DNA of 64,000 bases from Acidobacteriota bacterium (GCA_022711665.1 JAKLEN010000003.1:424652-488651); one strand, 5' to 3'; counted from the stretch's first letter, positions 31,472 through 41,021 are shown. The notes: generated by a model from the sequence alone, not told the origin. Numbers and translations: made by a program.

Positions 31472-31513
31472 GCGGTCCAGACGGCGGAACCGAGCCCTCG
31501 AGGAGGGAATCCC

Positions 31514-32395
31514 ATGAAGATCCATTCCCTTTTGGCGATCGTGGTCCTCGTCCTGGCCGCGTCCAATCTCCCGGCCCAGCAGCCGCCGCGCTCCTATGTC
31601 TATCGGGAGATCGCGGGCCAGAAGCTCGGCGCGTTCGTCTTCCTGCCGGAGGGCCGGGACGCCACGACGCCAAGGGCCGCCGTTGTCCTCGTCCACGGAG
31701 GGGCCTGGACGTTGGGGACCGCTGAATGGACATTTGCGGCGGCGAGACGTTTCGCCGACTGGGGGCTGGTCGCGGTGGCCATCGATTATCGGCTCTCCAA
31801 GAACGGATGCACGCCGATCGAAGCCCTGGACGACACGCGGACGGCGTTTCGATGGCTCCGGGAGCACGCGGCCGAGTTCGCGATCGATCCGACACGGGTC
31901 GCGGGATACGGGGTCTCCGCCGGCGGCCAGCTCGTTTCGGTCGCGGCCCTGGGCCGGTTCGCCGACGAAGGCCCGGCCGGGCCGGGCTCCAGGCCGGATG
32001 TGCTCCTGCTCTGGTCGCCGGCCGTGTTCGCGCCGGCGCACCTTCTGCCGGGCGGGATCAAGGCCTCGGACCATTCGCCGATGGACCTCGTCGGGCCTTT
32101 GGCTCCGCCGACCTGCATCATCAACGGCGACATGGACACGGCTACCCCGCTCGTTGACGCCAAGCGGTTTCGCGATCTTCTCGTCCGCGCCGGGGCCGTC
32201 TGCGAGCTCCACGTCTATCCGGGCGTAGGACATCTCCTGACGCGTGACGTCGCCAACCAGCGTGATAAGTTCGATCCCGATCCGAAGTTCACGGAGGACG
32301 CCTACGCGGAGATCGAGCGCTTCTTGAGAGAGCGGGGCTATCTTGCGGGCCGAACGACGGCCGGCCGGCCCATCCGCGGCGGCCCCCCCGGCTAA
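31514..32395 (+). CDS. Exported alpha/beta hydrolase (BD-FAE/carboxylesterase-like)
   Basis: A 293-aa protein with a signal peptide (residues 1-22). The oxyanion motif is VLVHGGAW (about 58-65), the nucleophile elbow is GYGVSAGGQ (about 134-142), and the late acid and His are in NGDMDTATP and GVGHLL. This is the hormone-sensitive-lipase/BD-FAE-like group acting on short-chain or acetyl esters. GAGGAGGG precedes the ATG. Its stop overlaps by 3 bases the stop of the convergent PLP-enzyme gene. Co-transcription with tldDE is possible (42-base gap). Confidence 0.85.
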   Translation: MKIHSLLAIVVLVLAASNLPAQQPPRSYVYREIAGQKLGAFVFLPEGRDATTPRAAVVLVHGGAWTLGTAEWTFAAARRFADWGLVAVAIDYRLSKNGCTPIEALDDTRTAFRWLREHAAEFAIDPTRVAGYGVSAGGQLVSVAALGRFADEGPAGPGSRPDVLLLWSPAVFAPAHLLPGGIKASDHSPMDLVGPLAPPTCIINGDMDTATPLVDAKRFRDLLVRAGAVCELHVYPGVGHLLTRDVANQRDKFDPDPKFTEDAYAEIERFLRERGYLAGRTTAGRPIRGGPPG

Positions 32396-33585
32396 GCGCG
32401 TTCGAGGGCGCGGGCCAGATCGGCGATGAGGTCCTTGGGGTTCTCGATGCCGACCGAGTAGCGGATGAGCCCCTCGGGGATGCCCATCGCGGCGCGCTCC
32501 GCGGGGGTGCACTCGACGTGGCTGGTCGTCGCCGGCGGCCCGGCCACAGTCTCGATCGAGCCGAGGTTGGCGGCCCGGCGGGCGAGCCGCAGCCCGGGCA
32601 GGACCCGCTTGACCGACTCGAACCCGCCCTTGAGCATGAAGCTGAGGACCCCGCCGAAGCCGCGCATCTGGCGGCGGGCGATCTCGTGCTGGGGATGGGA
32701 GTCGAGCCCCGGATAGAAGACCGCCGAAACGGCCGGCTGGCCCTCGAGCCAGCGGGCGATCGTCAGGGCGCTGGCGTTCTGCCGCTCGATCCGCAGGGCC
32801 AGGGTCTTCATGCCCCGGATCATGAGGAAGGCGGCCATCGGGTCCAGGCAGGCGCCGTTGATCTCCCGGAAATGATAGATCCTGCCGACCAGGTCCGGGT
32901 CGCCGCAGACGACGCCGCCCAGGGCGTCGGCGTGGCCGCCCAGGAACTTGGTGGCGCTGTGGACGACCAGGTCGGCGCCCAGGGCCAGGGGATTCTGGTT
33001 GATCGGCGTGGCGAAAGTGTTGTCGGTCACGACCACGGCCCCGGCGCGGCGCCCGGCCGCGGCCAGCCGGGCGATGTCGACGACCTTGAGCGTCGGGTTG
33101 GTCGGCGTTTCGAGGTAGAGGACGCGGCAGCCGGCGGCCACGGCCGCCTCGATCCGTTCGCTGTCCGTCGTATCGCAGAGCTCGACCCGGACGCCGAAGC
33201 GGGGCAGGAACTCCAGGAAGAGCTTATTGGTGCCGCCGTAGGAATCCTTCACCGACACGATCCGGTCTCCGGGGGAGAGCAGGGCGAAGAGCGTGTTGCT
33301 GATGGCCGCCATGCCGCTCGCGAAGCTGGCCGCCGCCGCGGCGCCCTCGAGGCGGCGGACCTTGGCCTCGAAGGCGGCCACGGTCGGGTTGGTGTTGCGC
33401 GAGTAGATGTGGCCGGGCTTGCGGCCGAGGGCGGCATCGAGCCAGGCGTCGACGTCGGGATAGCCGTAGGCGGCGCTGTAAACGATCGGGACCTGCGTGG
33501 CCCCCTCGACCAGGCTGTCTTCTTCACCCGCCCACACGGCCAGGGTCGCGGCCGAGAGGTCCGCGGTCTCGTTCTTGTCGGTCAT
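32392..33585 (-). CDS. Cys/Met-metabolism PLP-dependent enzyme (cystathionine gamma-synthase/lyase type)
   Basis: A 397-aa fold-type I PLP enzyme. The PLP lysine is in VVHSATKFLGGH (about residue 210). YSRNTNPTVAAFE, the glycine-rich ASFASGMAA and YLETPTNPTLKVVD are group signatures, and the C-terminal GSIETVAGPPATTSH and GIENPKDLI complete it. Members make or cleave cystathionine, O-acetylhomoserine or methionine; sequence alone does not separate them. AAAGGCGG precedes the ATG at 33585. No riboswitch precedes this gene, although a SAM-type one occurs elsewhere in the window. Confidence 0.92.
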   Translation of the reverse strand: MTDKNETADLSAATLAVWAGEEDSLVEGATQVPIVYSAAYGYPDVDAWLDAALGRKPGHIYSRNTNPTVAAFEAKVRRLEGAAAAASFASGMAAISNTLFALLSPGDRIVSVKDSYGGTNKLFLEFLPRFGVRVELCDTTDSERIEAAVAAGCRVLYLETPTNPTLKVVDIARLAAAGRRAGAVVVTDNTFATPINQNPLALGADLVVHSATKFLGGHADALGGVVCGDPDLVGRIYHFREINGACLDPMAAFLMIRGMKTLALRIERQNASALTIARWLEGQPAVSAVFYPGLDSHPQHEIARRQMRGFGGVLSFMLKGGFESVKRVLPGLRLARRAANLGSIETVAGPPATTSHVECTPAERAAMGIPEGLIRYSVGIENPKDLIADLARALERA

Positions 33586-33625
33586 CGGTGCCGCCTTTTC
33601 ATATCTTACGGATCGAAGCGGCCTT

Positions 33626-33654
33626 ATTATTTCCGACGACCGGAGACGTGTCAA
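33626..33654 (-). promoter_or_regulatory. Sigma70 promoter of the Cys/Met PLP-enzyme gene
   Basis: On the minus strand, TTGACA (33654-33649), 17 bases, then AATAAT (33631-33626), about 40 bases before the start codon. Confidence 0.65.
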
Positions 33655-33793
33655 CCCGCCCGGATCCGCTTGACTTTCCGCCGGCCGCAGAAACTGCCCC
33701 CACGCTCTATTTATTATTACCCTGTTTTATACCCCTGAATCTGGGTTCTTCTCCCATTTTCGGGAAACCTCTCGAGGCGGCGAGGCAACTTTT

Positions 33794-33831
33794 CATGCCC
33801 TGAAACCATCTGTTTCAGCGATGGCATTTTT
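33794..33831 (+). terminator. Terminator-like hairpin in the leader of the CBM9-esterase gene
   Basis: ATGCC/GGCAT encloses CTGAAAC/GTTTCAG (33800-33806 with 33812-33818) and is followed by TTTTT. It lies 40 bases before the gene, in a leader with further possible pairing (33760-33790). It may be an attenuator; no known riboswitch class was recognised. Confidence 0.45.
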
Positions 33832-33871
33832 CGCGCCGACATCGTTGGCGAGGAAGACGGAGGTCCTGGCG

Positions 33872-35842
33872 ATGAAGAAGGTTATCTGGCTATTAGGCTT
33901 CGTGATCCTGGCAAGCCTGCGTCCCGGACTGGCCGCGCCCGCTCCCTCGGCCGCTCAGGCCGGAAGCGAACGGCCGCCGGTCAAATTGAGCGAGGTTCCC
34001 ACGGAACTCGCGCCTGTCGATTTCATCGCCCAAGCCCCGGCCATAGACGGCGCGCTCGATCCGGGGCTGCGGCAGCTCCCGCGCCGGTCCTTCTCCCAGG
34101 TCGATCCTTTCGGGACCGACGCGAAGCTCGTCGAGGCCCATTATCGCCTGGCCTACGGGACCGATTTTCTCTACGTCTATGTCGAGGCCGAGGGCGACCG
34201 CCTGACCTTTAATGACCGGGCGTACCAAAACGGCGACGGCTTCCACATGGTCATCGCCCGGCCCCGTCCGGGCGACGCGCCCACCGACGAGTTCTATGTC
34301 GCGGCCTGCTCGGCGGTCGACCGGCCCGAGCTCGAATGGAGCCGCCGGCTCTTCTGGTATTACAACGTCGACAAGATCTTCGTCCCGATGAGCCCTCAAG
34401 CCAAGCTGGCCTCCGCAGCCCAAAACGGGGTCGTCTCGTTCGAGCTGCTCCTGCCCTGGCAGGATCTTCACCCGTACCATCCCTGGCTCTCGGCCGGCAT
34501 CGGTTTCAACATCGGTTTTGTCAAAGCCAGCGGACAGGGCGCGTTCTATTACCGCCTTCTGCCCGAGGACCTGGGCCAGGAGAACCAGCCCCGGCGCTAC
34601 ATCCGGCTGCGGTTCGCCGAGCCGGCCCTCGAAAAAGGGATCCAGACGTTCGCCCGGCTCGAGCGCAACCATCTGGAGAAGGGCGAGCCGCTGCGGGCCC
34701 GCGCCGTCAGCCTGAGCTCCGGCGAAGACACCGAGACCTTGCGGACGTCCGTCCTCAGCGGCGAAGGGACGAGCCTGGCCCGGGGCATCGCCGAGTATCC
34801 TTGCCACCGGGGGCTGACGTTCCATGAGTTCGGAGTCGACCTGGCGGATCTGCCGCCCGGGGGGTACCGCGTCGCTTGGAGCTCCCAGCGAGGCCATTCC
34901 AAGGGTGACGATGCCGCCCGGGCCGCGGGCCTGACCGTCATGCCCGCAGCGGCCGCGGACGCCTATTCGCGGCGTCTCGAAAGCGTCAAAGCCAGGCTCT
35001 CACCCGGAAGCGCGGCGACCCTCCGCTTCCTGCTCGACGAGGCCGTCGCGTCCCTGCGCGCCGCCAAGCCCTACGAAACGACCGCCAGGGAACGGTTGGC
35101 CTTGCTGCGGGTCGAAGACGATCTGGCCCAAGCGGAAGCGGGCCGGGACGTGCTTGCGACCCGGACCGGGTATATGCGGCGGGCCTTTCGCTCCAATGTG
35201 GATGGCAGCCTCCAGCCCTACGCCGTCAGGGTGCCGGCCGGGTTCGACAGGACCCAGTCGAAGAAGTACCCCCTTGTCGTTTACCTCCACGGCAGCGCCT
35301 CGGACGAAACGAACCTCTCCGGCGTCGATTACCTGAGCCAGGGGGAGGCCATCGAGCTGGCGCCGCGAGGCCGGGGCCCCTCGAATGGATTCACCCGCGA
35401 CCACGCCCAGGAGGATATCGAAGAAGCCGTCGCGGCGGTCGTTGAAAGCTACCCGATCGATACGGCGCGGATCGTCCTCACCGGTTTCTCCATGGGCGGC
35501 TACGGCGCCTACCGGACCTATTACGAGCATCCCCGGAGATACCGGGCTGTGGCCGTGTTCTCCGGCGAGCCCGATCTGGGGAGCCTCTATTTCCCCGGCG
35601 AGGGGCACCCGAACTTCCTCGACGAAAAGACGCTCGCCCCGTTCAAGGGCCTGTCCATCTTCGTCTTCCACGGGAAAGAAGACCGCAACTGTCCGTTCGC
35701 CACGACCCAGGAGCTGATCAAAAAACTCGAACGGGCGGGCGCCCAGGTCGAGTTCGTCACGGAAGAAGGGGCCGGCCACACCCGGCCCAGCCCCGAGACC
35801 ATTCGCCGTTACCGGGAATGGCTGGCGGCTCGCCTTCGCTAG
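33872..35842 (+). CDS. Exported two-domain protein: CBM9-like domain plus esterase
   Basis: A 656-aa protein with a signal peptide (residues 1-22). Residues about 45-250 look like a CBM9/DOMON-type sugar-binding domain (IDGALDPGLRQLPR, EAHYRLAYGTDFLYVYVEAE, FNIGFVKASG). The C-terminal part from about 450 is an alpha/beta hydrolase of the Fes/polyhydroxybutyrate-esterase kind: YPLVVYLHGSASDE, nucleophile elbow LTGFSMGGYGAY (about 548-559), FVFHGKEDRNCP and GAGHTRPS. It is probably a secreted carbohydrate or phenolic esterase. GGAGG precedes the ATG at 33872 by 8 bases. It converges with the mannosidase gene 13 bases away. Confidence 0.8.
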   Translation: MKKVIWLLGFVILASLRPGLAAPAPSAAQAGSERPPVKLSEVPTELAPVDFIAQAPAIDGALDPGLRQLPRRSFSQVDPFGTDAKLVEAHYRLAYGTDFLYVYVEAEGDRLTFNDRAYQNGDGFHMVIARPRPGDAPTDEFYVAACSAVDRPELEWSRRLFWYYNVDKIFVPMSPQAKLASAAQNGVVSFELLLPWQDLHPYHPWLSAGIGFNIGFVKASGQGAFYYRLLPEDLGQENQPRRYIRLRFAEPALEKGIQTFARLERNHLEKGEPLRARAVSLSSGEDTETLRTSVLSGEGTSLARGIAEYPCHRGLTFHEFGVDLADLPPGGYRVAWSSQRGHSKGDDAARAAGLTVMPAAAADAYSRRLESVKARLSPGSAATLRFLLDEAVASLRAAKPYETTARERLALLRVEDDLAQAEAGRDVLATRTGYMRRAFRSNVDGSLQPYAVRVPAGFDRTQSKKYPLVVYLHGSASDETNLSGVDYLSQGEAIELAPRGRGPSNGFTRDHAQEDIEEAVAAVVESYPIDTARIVLTGFSMGGYGAYRTYYEHPRRYRAVAVFSGEPDLGSLYFPGEGHPNFLDEKTLAPFKGLSIFVFHGKEDRNCPFATTQELIKKLERAGAQVEFVTEEGAGHTRPSPETIRRYREWLAARLR

Positions 35843-35855
35843 CCCGGCCCGATCT

Positions 35856-38800
35856 TCAGCGCTCCAGGGTATCGAAGAGCGGCGCCGCCGGACGGACCGC
35901 CGGGCCTTCGTCCGAGACCGTGACGGCCAGGACCCGGATCCGCTCGTCGTCCGGCAGGGTCAGCGTCGCCGCCCCGTCCGGCGCGTCGATGGCGTAGGCG
36001 AACAGGTACGAATAGGCGTAGGGGTCGTTCGTGCCGTCCTGCAGGTGGCGGTGCGAGGCGAACCAGGCCACGGCCGCCGGCTTGACGAAGCCGGGGACGA
36101 GTCCGGCGTACTCCTCGATCGTCCGCAGCCGCGGCGTGCCGGCCGGCTCGCCCGGCCTGGCCGGGGCGATCTCCTGCCGGGTCGTCCAGACGCGGTTGTC
36201 CCACTGGCCGATGTAGCCGCCCCAATCCTGGACGGTCAGCTCGATGGGCTTGTCGCCGATCTTGAAGCGGGCCTTCAGGTCGCCGGCCGCCGAGGCGGCC
36301 AGGATATAGACGCGGCCCTTCGTCCCGGCCGGGAGGGCCAGGACCTGGCCGCGGGCGGCGGCGGCGTTGCGCCGGCCGGCCGGTCCGAGCGCGAACTCGA
36401 CGCCGTTGTATTCGATCCGGGCCGGCAGCATCTCGGCCGGGAGCGACCGGCCTTCGCCGTCGAAGCCGCCGGTCGGGACCCGGCCGTCGCGCGTCGAGGC
36501 GTAAACGTCGTAGTCGAGGGGAACGGTCTCGAACTTCGGCGCTGCCAGCCGCGCCGGGGCCGGCCCCATCTTGACGGCGAAGGAGCGGACCTGGAACGGC
36601 CCGAAATCGGCAACCAGCGCCCCTCCGGCTAGCCTGGCCGGACCGACCTCGTCCTCGACGCCGTTGACCTCGCGGGCGGCCAGCAGCGGGGCCGGGAACG
36701 ACACCTTGACGCCCTTGGCCGGCCGGCCACTCATCTCGACCAGGCGGACGACGATCTCGTCGCCCTGCTCGGCCTTCTTCAGGGCCAGGGCCCGGACGCG
36801 GCCGTTCGAGACCGACATCAGCGAGAAGGACTTGCCGAGCGCGCCGGCGTGGGCCGCGCTCAGGAAGGCGGCCGGCGGCTGGTCGAGCCGCAGGCCCTGC
36901 CAGTCGGCGCCGCCCCGGCGGAAGTCGCCGGCGTGACCGGCGATCCCGTAGACGAACTCGTGCCGGCCCCAGTCCTGGGAGGTCTGGTCGACGTAGCCGC
37001 GCCGGCCCTCGATGCCGGGCGTGCGGACGAGCGTCAGGCGCAGGGTGTGATCGTCCGGCTTGTCCGAGCCGAACTTGGCCCCGGTCAGGATGGCGGCTCC
37101 GAAGGCGCCCGAGGCGTCGGTCAGGTCGACCCACTGGTGAGAAGGCATCTCGAACTGCTTCTCGCTGTTCGTCGGCCGCTCGATCGTGCCGATTTCCCAG
37201 TTGTAGGTCGCGACCCTGTTCTTCGCGGCGAGCGGGAAGACGGCCTTGAGATGGGCGGCCGGGGTCTTCCAGTCTACGACCGTGGCGAACTCGACCCGGC
37301 CGGACGCGCCGCCGGCCGCCAGGCGCACGGTCTGGACGAAGACCGAGCCCTCGGCCTCGCGGCGGACCTCAACGGCCACGCGGGCCGGTCCTTCCTCGAC
37401 CACCCGCACCCGGGCCGGGCCGCCGACATAGGCGCGGGGGGCGCGGCTCTGGTCGGCCCAGTCCATGTTCCAGGCCGGCCACTGGGCCGGCTTGTCGGTC
37501 TTGATCTCCAGCCGCGCCGGGGCGGCCAGGAGCTCCCGGCCGACGGCCTTGTCGAAGATGGAGGCGACGTCGCCGTCGGCGTTGAGGGCGACGCGGTAGC
37601 GGGAGTTCTCGAGCGACGACGTCGAGACCTTGAGCTCCGAGGCCATCGGCGCCCCGGCCGGCCGGACGTCGTACACGGCGAAGCCGACCGGCGGGACGTC
37701 GGCAACGAAGACGACCTTGCCGCCCGCCAGCTGGGCCGGCGTCTCCCGGCCGTCGGGGCCGAAGACGCGGACGGCCTGGGGCGCGCCGCCGGGGAAGTCC
37801 GCCGCCGCCTCGACGACGTCCTGGCGCGGGATGGACAGTCCGTTGGTGACGATCACGGCCGTTCCCTGGACGCGCGTGTCCAGGGCCGCGGCCACCGCGC
37901 CGACGGCGCTCGTCAGCACGCCGCCGAACTGGTTGAGGGCCAGGACCTCGTCGTTCCAGGAATATTCGTAGGCCTTGGGGATGCTCGTGCCGGGGATGAT
38001 GTCGTGGAACTGGCCGCCCATGACCAGCGTCCAGGCGTCGGCCAGCCGGCGGCGGGGATAGGCGCGGCCGCCGAGCCAGTCGGCGGCGACCGAGGCCCGC
38101 TCGGCGTCGTCGGCCAGGACTTCGTTGCGGCGGTTCCAGCGCTTCATGTAGGCCTGCGAGGTGATGGAGCCGGCCGAGTGGTTGGTCAGCTCCAGGTCGC
38201 CCTTGTAGCGGGGGAGCCTGGCCCTGACCTCGGGGGAGATGTCGCGGAAGAGCTGGTCGGACGCGGTCGAAAGGACGCGGACCGGGCCGTCGCCGACCTT
38301 GACCGCCGCGGCGCCCGGCTCGAGGACGGCCCGGCCCCGGGTGACGATCGCCTCCATGAGCCGGACCGACGGCTCGTTGGGCGATCCGCCGGTGTCGCCG
38401 GTGCCGTAGTACAGGTAATCGGCGAAGAGCCCCGATGCCGCCCCGTCGAGGGCCAGCCTGGCGGTCCAGTCGGTCAGGGGCCGGGCCTGCGGGCGGCCGT
38501 CCCTGGCCGGGGCCGGCGGCGGCGGGGTCTTGGTCAGGTCATAGGTCACCGAGCCGGTGTAGTCGCCGGCGTTGAGGGCGGCGACGACGCTTCGGCCGTC
38601 CAGGCCCTCCCAGACGCCTAGGTTGAAGGGGATGCCGGCCGGGGTTTTTTCGGGAGAGTCCGGGCCGCCGACCGGGGCGAACGATCCCCAGGACAGCTTC
38701 TGGGTCGAGAACCCGAGGATGCCGCAGTGGGCCAGGATGCTGGGCAGCGAGGCCGGGAAGCCGAAACAGTCGGGCAGCATGTACTCGGCGCTGGTCCGGC

Positions 38801-39266
38801 CGAACTCGGCCCGGAACCAGCGTGCGCCGTAGAGGATCTGGCGGATGGTCGATTCGGCCGAGGGCGAGTTGACGTCGTTCTCTTCCATCGAGGAGCCGGC
38901 GGGATGCCAGCGGCCGGCGGCGACGTACTGCCGGACCTTCTCGTAAGCCTCGGGGTAGTATTCCTTCATCATCCGGTAGCGGTTGGCGCCGCTGAAGTTG
39001 AAGACGTAGTGCGGATACTTCTCGAAGAGATCGAAATTGGCCCGCATGGTCTTGGGCAGGTACTCGCGGATGGTCGTGGCGTAGTCCCAGCGCCATTGGG
39101 TGTCCAGGTGGGCGTAGCCGACGACATAGAGGGTCGGCGTCCCGGGATCGGGCTTGGCCGGCCGGCCGGAGCCGGAAGACTGGCCGGCGGCCGGGCCCGG
39201 AAGGGCGGCCAGGGCGGCCAGGCCGATCAAGCCGGAGAGCAGGAAACGATGGAATGAGCTGAGCAT
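35856..39266 (-). CDS. Exported GH38 alpha-mannosidase
   Basis: A 1136-aa enzyme with a signal peptide (residues 1-28). The catalytic domain shows VVGYAHLDTQWRWDY (about 46-60, zinc-binding His and Asp) and the nucleophile region YMLPDCFGFPASLPSIL (about 180-196). HDIIPGTSIP (about 430) is another family landmark, and beta domains follow to the C-terminus. GH38 enzymes hydrolyse alpha-linked mannose with retention, here in the periplasm or outside. The ATG at 39266 is preceded by GGCGAGG; an upstream in-frame ATG lacks a signal sequence at its N-terminus. The length is normal for the family. Confidence 0.93.
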   Translation of the reverse strand: MLSSFHRFLLSGLIGLAALAALPGPAAGQSSGSGRPAKPDPGTPTLYVVGYAHLDTQWRWDYATTIREYLPKTMRANFDLFEKYPHYVFNFSGANRYRMMKEYYPEAYEKVRQYVAAGRWHPAGSSMEENDVNSPSAESTIRQILYGARWFRAEFGRTSAEYMLPDCFGFPASLPSILAHCGILGFSTQKLSWGSFAPVGGPDSPEKTPAGIPFNLGVWEGLDGRSVVAALNAGDYTGSVTYDLTKTPPPPAPARDGRPQARPLTDWTARLALDGAASGLFADYLYYGTGDTGGSPNEPSVRLMEAIVTRGRAVLEPGAAAVKVGDGPVRVLSTASDQLFRDISPEVRARLPRYKGDLELTNHSAGSITSQAYMKRWNRRNEVLADDAERASVAADWLGGRAYPRRRLADAWTLVMGGQFHDIIPGTSIPKAYEYSWNDEVLALNQFGGVLTSAVGAVAAALDTRVQGTAVIVTNGLSIPRQDVVEAAADFPGGAPQAVRVFGPDGRETPAQLAGGKVVFVADVPPVGFAVYDVRPAGAPMASELKVSTSSLENSRYRVALNADGDVASIFDKAVGRELLAAPARLEIKTDKPAQWPAWNMDWADQSRAPRAYVGGPARVRVVEEGPARVAVEVRREAEGSVFVQTVRLAAGGASGRVEFATVVDWKTPAAHLKAVFPLAAKNRVATYNWEIGTIERPTNSEKQFEMPSHQWVDLTDASGAFGAAILTGAKFGSDKPDDHTLRLTLVRTPGIEGRRGYVDQTSQDWGRHEFVYGIAGHAGDFRRGGADWQGLRLDQPPAAFLSAAHAGALGKSFSLMSVSNGRVRALALKKAEQGDEIVVRLVEMSGRPAKGVKVSFPAPLLAAREVNGVEDEVGPARLAGGALVADFGPFQVRSFAVKMGPAPARLAAPKFETVPLDYDVYASTRDGRVPTGGFDGEGRSLPAEMLPARIEYNGVEFALGPAGRRNAAAARGQVLALPAGTKGRVYILAASAAGDLKARFKIGDKPIELTVQDWGGYIGQWDNRVWTTRQEIAPARPGEPAGTPRLRTIEEYAGLVPGFVKPAAVAWFASHRHLQDGTNDPYAYSYLFAYAIDAPDGAATLTLPDDERIRVLAVTVSDEGPAVRPAAPLFDTLER

Positions 39267-39436
39267 TTTGACCTCGCCTTCCTGTCCCGTCGGGGACATC
39301 AGCCGACAAGGATAATCCAACGCGGATCAAAAGGGAACTGCCGGACGGGGGAGACGATCATCCGGGGGGAGGGTGTCCGGACGGGAGCAGAGGGAAAGCC
39401 GTCGATCCCCCTGCTCCCTCCGGCGTCAGCGAGGAC

Positions 39437-40006
39437 TTACTTCTTGCAGGCGGCCTTGGAGCCGCAGCTCTCGGCGTCGCATTCCGATGCGGCCGGCTTG
39501 GCCTTCTCCGTCTTGCCGGTCATATGGCCGGCGCATCCGCCGCCGCATCCGTTCCCGTGGCCCGCGGGACCGCCGTGGCCCATTTTTCCGCCGCAGCTCA
39601 TGCCGGAACCGCAGTCCAGGCCCTGGCAACGGGCCTCGAGGGCCTTCTTCTGGTCGTCCGTGAGCAGGGTCTTGACCGCGATCTTGTGCGCCAGGCAGCT
39701 CTTCCGGATGTCCGCGCCGGCCTTGGCGATCTCGTCGATCTTGGCTTCGAGCTTCTTCTGGTCGGCCTTGTCGAGCATCATCTGACGGAATTCGAGATGC
39801 TTGGTCTTCATGGCCGCCTGGAGCTGGACCATGGCCTTCTGATGGTCGACCTTGAGCTTGGCCAGCTTGGCCGACTGGTCGGCCGTCAGGTTGGGGATGG
39901 CGCAGCCTTTTTGCGAAGCGCACGCGCCGGCCGCCTGGGCCGCCAGGGGGGCCGTCAGGAAGAGGGCCAGGGCGATCAGGGCCGCCGTCGATCGGGACAG
40001 CTTCAT
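39437..40006 (-). CDS. Spy/CpxP-like exported protein with Cys/His-rich metal-binding tail
   Basis: A 189-aa protein with a signal peptide (residues 1-26). The helical body contains LTADQSAKLAKLKVDHQKAM and LLTDDQKKALEARC, the repeated LTxxQ/LTDDQKK pattern of Spy/CpxP and ZraP-like proteins. The last 50 residues are loaded with Cys, His and Met (CGSGMSCGGKMGHGG, then GNGCGGGCAGHM), suggesting copper, zinc or another soft metal. It is the last gene of the 41.7-39.4 kb operon, its ATG overlapping the previous stop (ATGA). It is probably a periplasmic metal-binding chaperone or sensor. Confidence 0.78.
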   Translation of the reverse strand: MKLSRSTAALIALALFLTAPLAAQAAGACASQKGCAIPNLTADQSAKLAKLKVDHQKAMVQLQAAMKTKHLEFRQMMLDKADQKKLEAKIDEIAKAGADIRKSCLAHKIAVKTLLTDDQKKALEARCQGLDCGSGMSCGGKMGHGGPAGHGNGCGGGCAGHMTGKTEKAKPAASECDAESCGSKAACKK

Positions 40007-40527
40007 ATCGTGTTCCTCCCGTAGAGAGATTGGTGTGACTGATCCTGGGGACAACCGCCGCGCCGGGCCGCCGCGGCGCCGTCCGCCCCCTCCTCGCGGG
40101 GACAGACATGGTCTTGGAAAAGCCGGAAGAACTTCGCCTTCTGTTCATCCGTCAGGACTTCCTTTTCCTTGAGCAGGTTCGCGACGGCCTTCTTCTGGAT
40201 CTCGGCCTGAAGCCCGCCGATCTCCTCGATCAGCCGGACGATGACCGCTTCGTCGGGCGCCGTCTTCTTCATCTCCTCGACCAGGGCCACCCTTTTCTCC
40301 TGGATCCTAGCCAGGATGCCGCGCGTCTCGGCGTCGAAGGCGCACCGGAAATCCTCGATGCACTTCTTCTGCGGCCCGCTCAGGCAGAGCTCGCGCATGA
40401 GGGAGGGTGCCGGCGCGGGGCGCCGGCCCGGCTCCCGGACCCAGCGGTTGTAGGCGAATGTCAGCAGGGCCGAAACGTTGATGACGACGAGAACCAGGAG
40501 CGACATTCTGCCGAGCTTCCTGTTCAT
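40003..40527 (-). CDS. Spy/CnrX-like membrane-anchored sensor protein
   Basis: A 174-aa protein with one N-terminal transmembrane segment (residues 9-26) and a periplasmic helical hairpin (LSGPQKKCIEDFRCAFDAET and LTDEQKAKFFRLFQDHVCPRE) of the Metal_resist/CnrX/Spy superfamily. The position between anti-sigma and second Spy-like genes, with ATGA overlaps at both ends, suggests it is the sensor that controls the anti-sigma factor. Several cysteines could sense metal or redox state. No direct evidence for the ligand. Confidence 0.75.
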   Translation of the reverse strand: MNRKLGRMSLLVLVVINVSALLTFAYNRWVREPGRRPAPAPSLMRELCLSGPQKKCIEDFRCAFDAETRGILARIQEKRVALVEEMKKTAPDEAVIVRLIEEIGGLQAEIQKKAVANLLKEKEVLTDEQKAKFFRLFQDHVCPREEGADGAAAARRGGCPQDQSHQSLYGRNTI

Positions 40528-41021
40528 TCGAGGTCCTCCTTTCCCGGGCGCCGGCCGTTGACGTAGAAATCCGCCGGAGAGCGCGGGGGGATGCTTTCGA
40601 AGCTCTGGAGCAGGTGATCGGCGAAAGCGTCTTCCGGCCGGGGGGCCGCCGCTCCCGTCTTTCCCAGCTCGTGACCGGCGAGGATCCCGGCCAGGACAAG
40701 CGCCGCCGCCGCGGCCGGCCGGAGCACCCGCCAGGCGATCGCTGCGATCCTTGGCCGGATGGAGGGGGATGCCTCCTCGGCTTCGATCCTGGCCATGAGC
40801 CGGGGAAGGAAATCCGCCGAGGGCCGCGGCTCCGGCGGCGGCGCCGGGTCGTCCCAGGCTTCCGCGAACCGCCGGAGGAGGAAGGCGCAGTCCGGGCAGG
40901 CTTCCAGATGTTCCCGCATCCCCCGGAGCTCCGCCTCGGGAAGGCGCCGCTCCGCCAGGGAGACGAGGCGGGCCCGGACGCGGGCGCAGCCGGAGCCGTC
41001 GTCAGGTCTTGGCTTGTTCAT
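40524..41021 (-). CDS. Zinc-containing anti-sigma factor (ZAS type)
   Basis: A 165-aa protein. The N-terminal domain has C12, then H38, C42 and C45 in MREHLEACPDC, the HxxxCxxC zinc motif of ZAS anti-sigma factors, and one transmembrane segment at about 92-112 (AAAAALVLAGILAG). The C-terminal part is periplasmic. It should bind and silence the sigma factor encoded immediately upstream, with which it overlaps by 20 bases. The ATG at 41021 has AAAGGG six bases before it; the earlier ATG at 41027 is too close to that site. Confidence 0.82.
   Translation of the reverse strand: MNKPRPDDGSGCARVRARLVSLAERRLPEAELRGMREHLEACPDCAFLLRRFAEAWDDPAPPPEPRPSADFLPRLMARIEAEEASPSIRPRIAAIAWRVLRPAAAAALVLAGILAGHELGKTGAAAPRPEDAFADHLLQSFESIPPRSPADFYVNGRRPGKEDLE

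Noticed and set aside
28529..32512. 1327-codon open frame on the minus strand opposite tldD/tldE and the esterase
   Set aside because: It is antisense to three well-supported genes; its composition is the mirror of their high-GC third positions and no motif is seen.
33700..33871. Cyclic di-GMP (GEMM) riboswitch before the CBM9-esterase gene
   Set aside because: The conserved GEMM core and its tetraloop-receptor elements could not be found; only generic hairpins are present.
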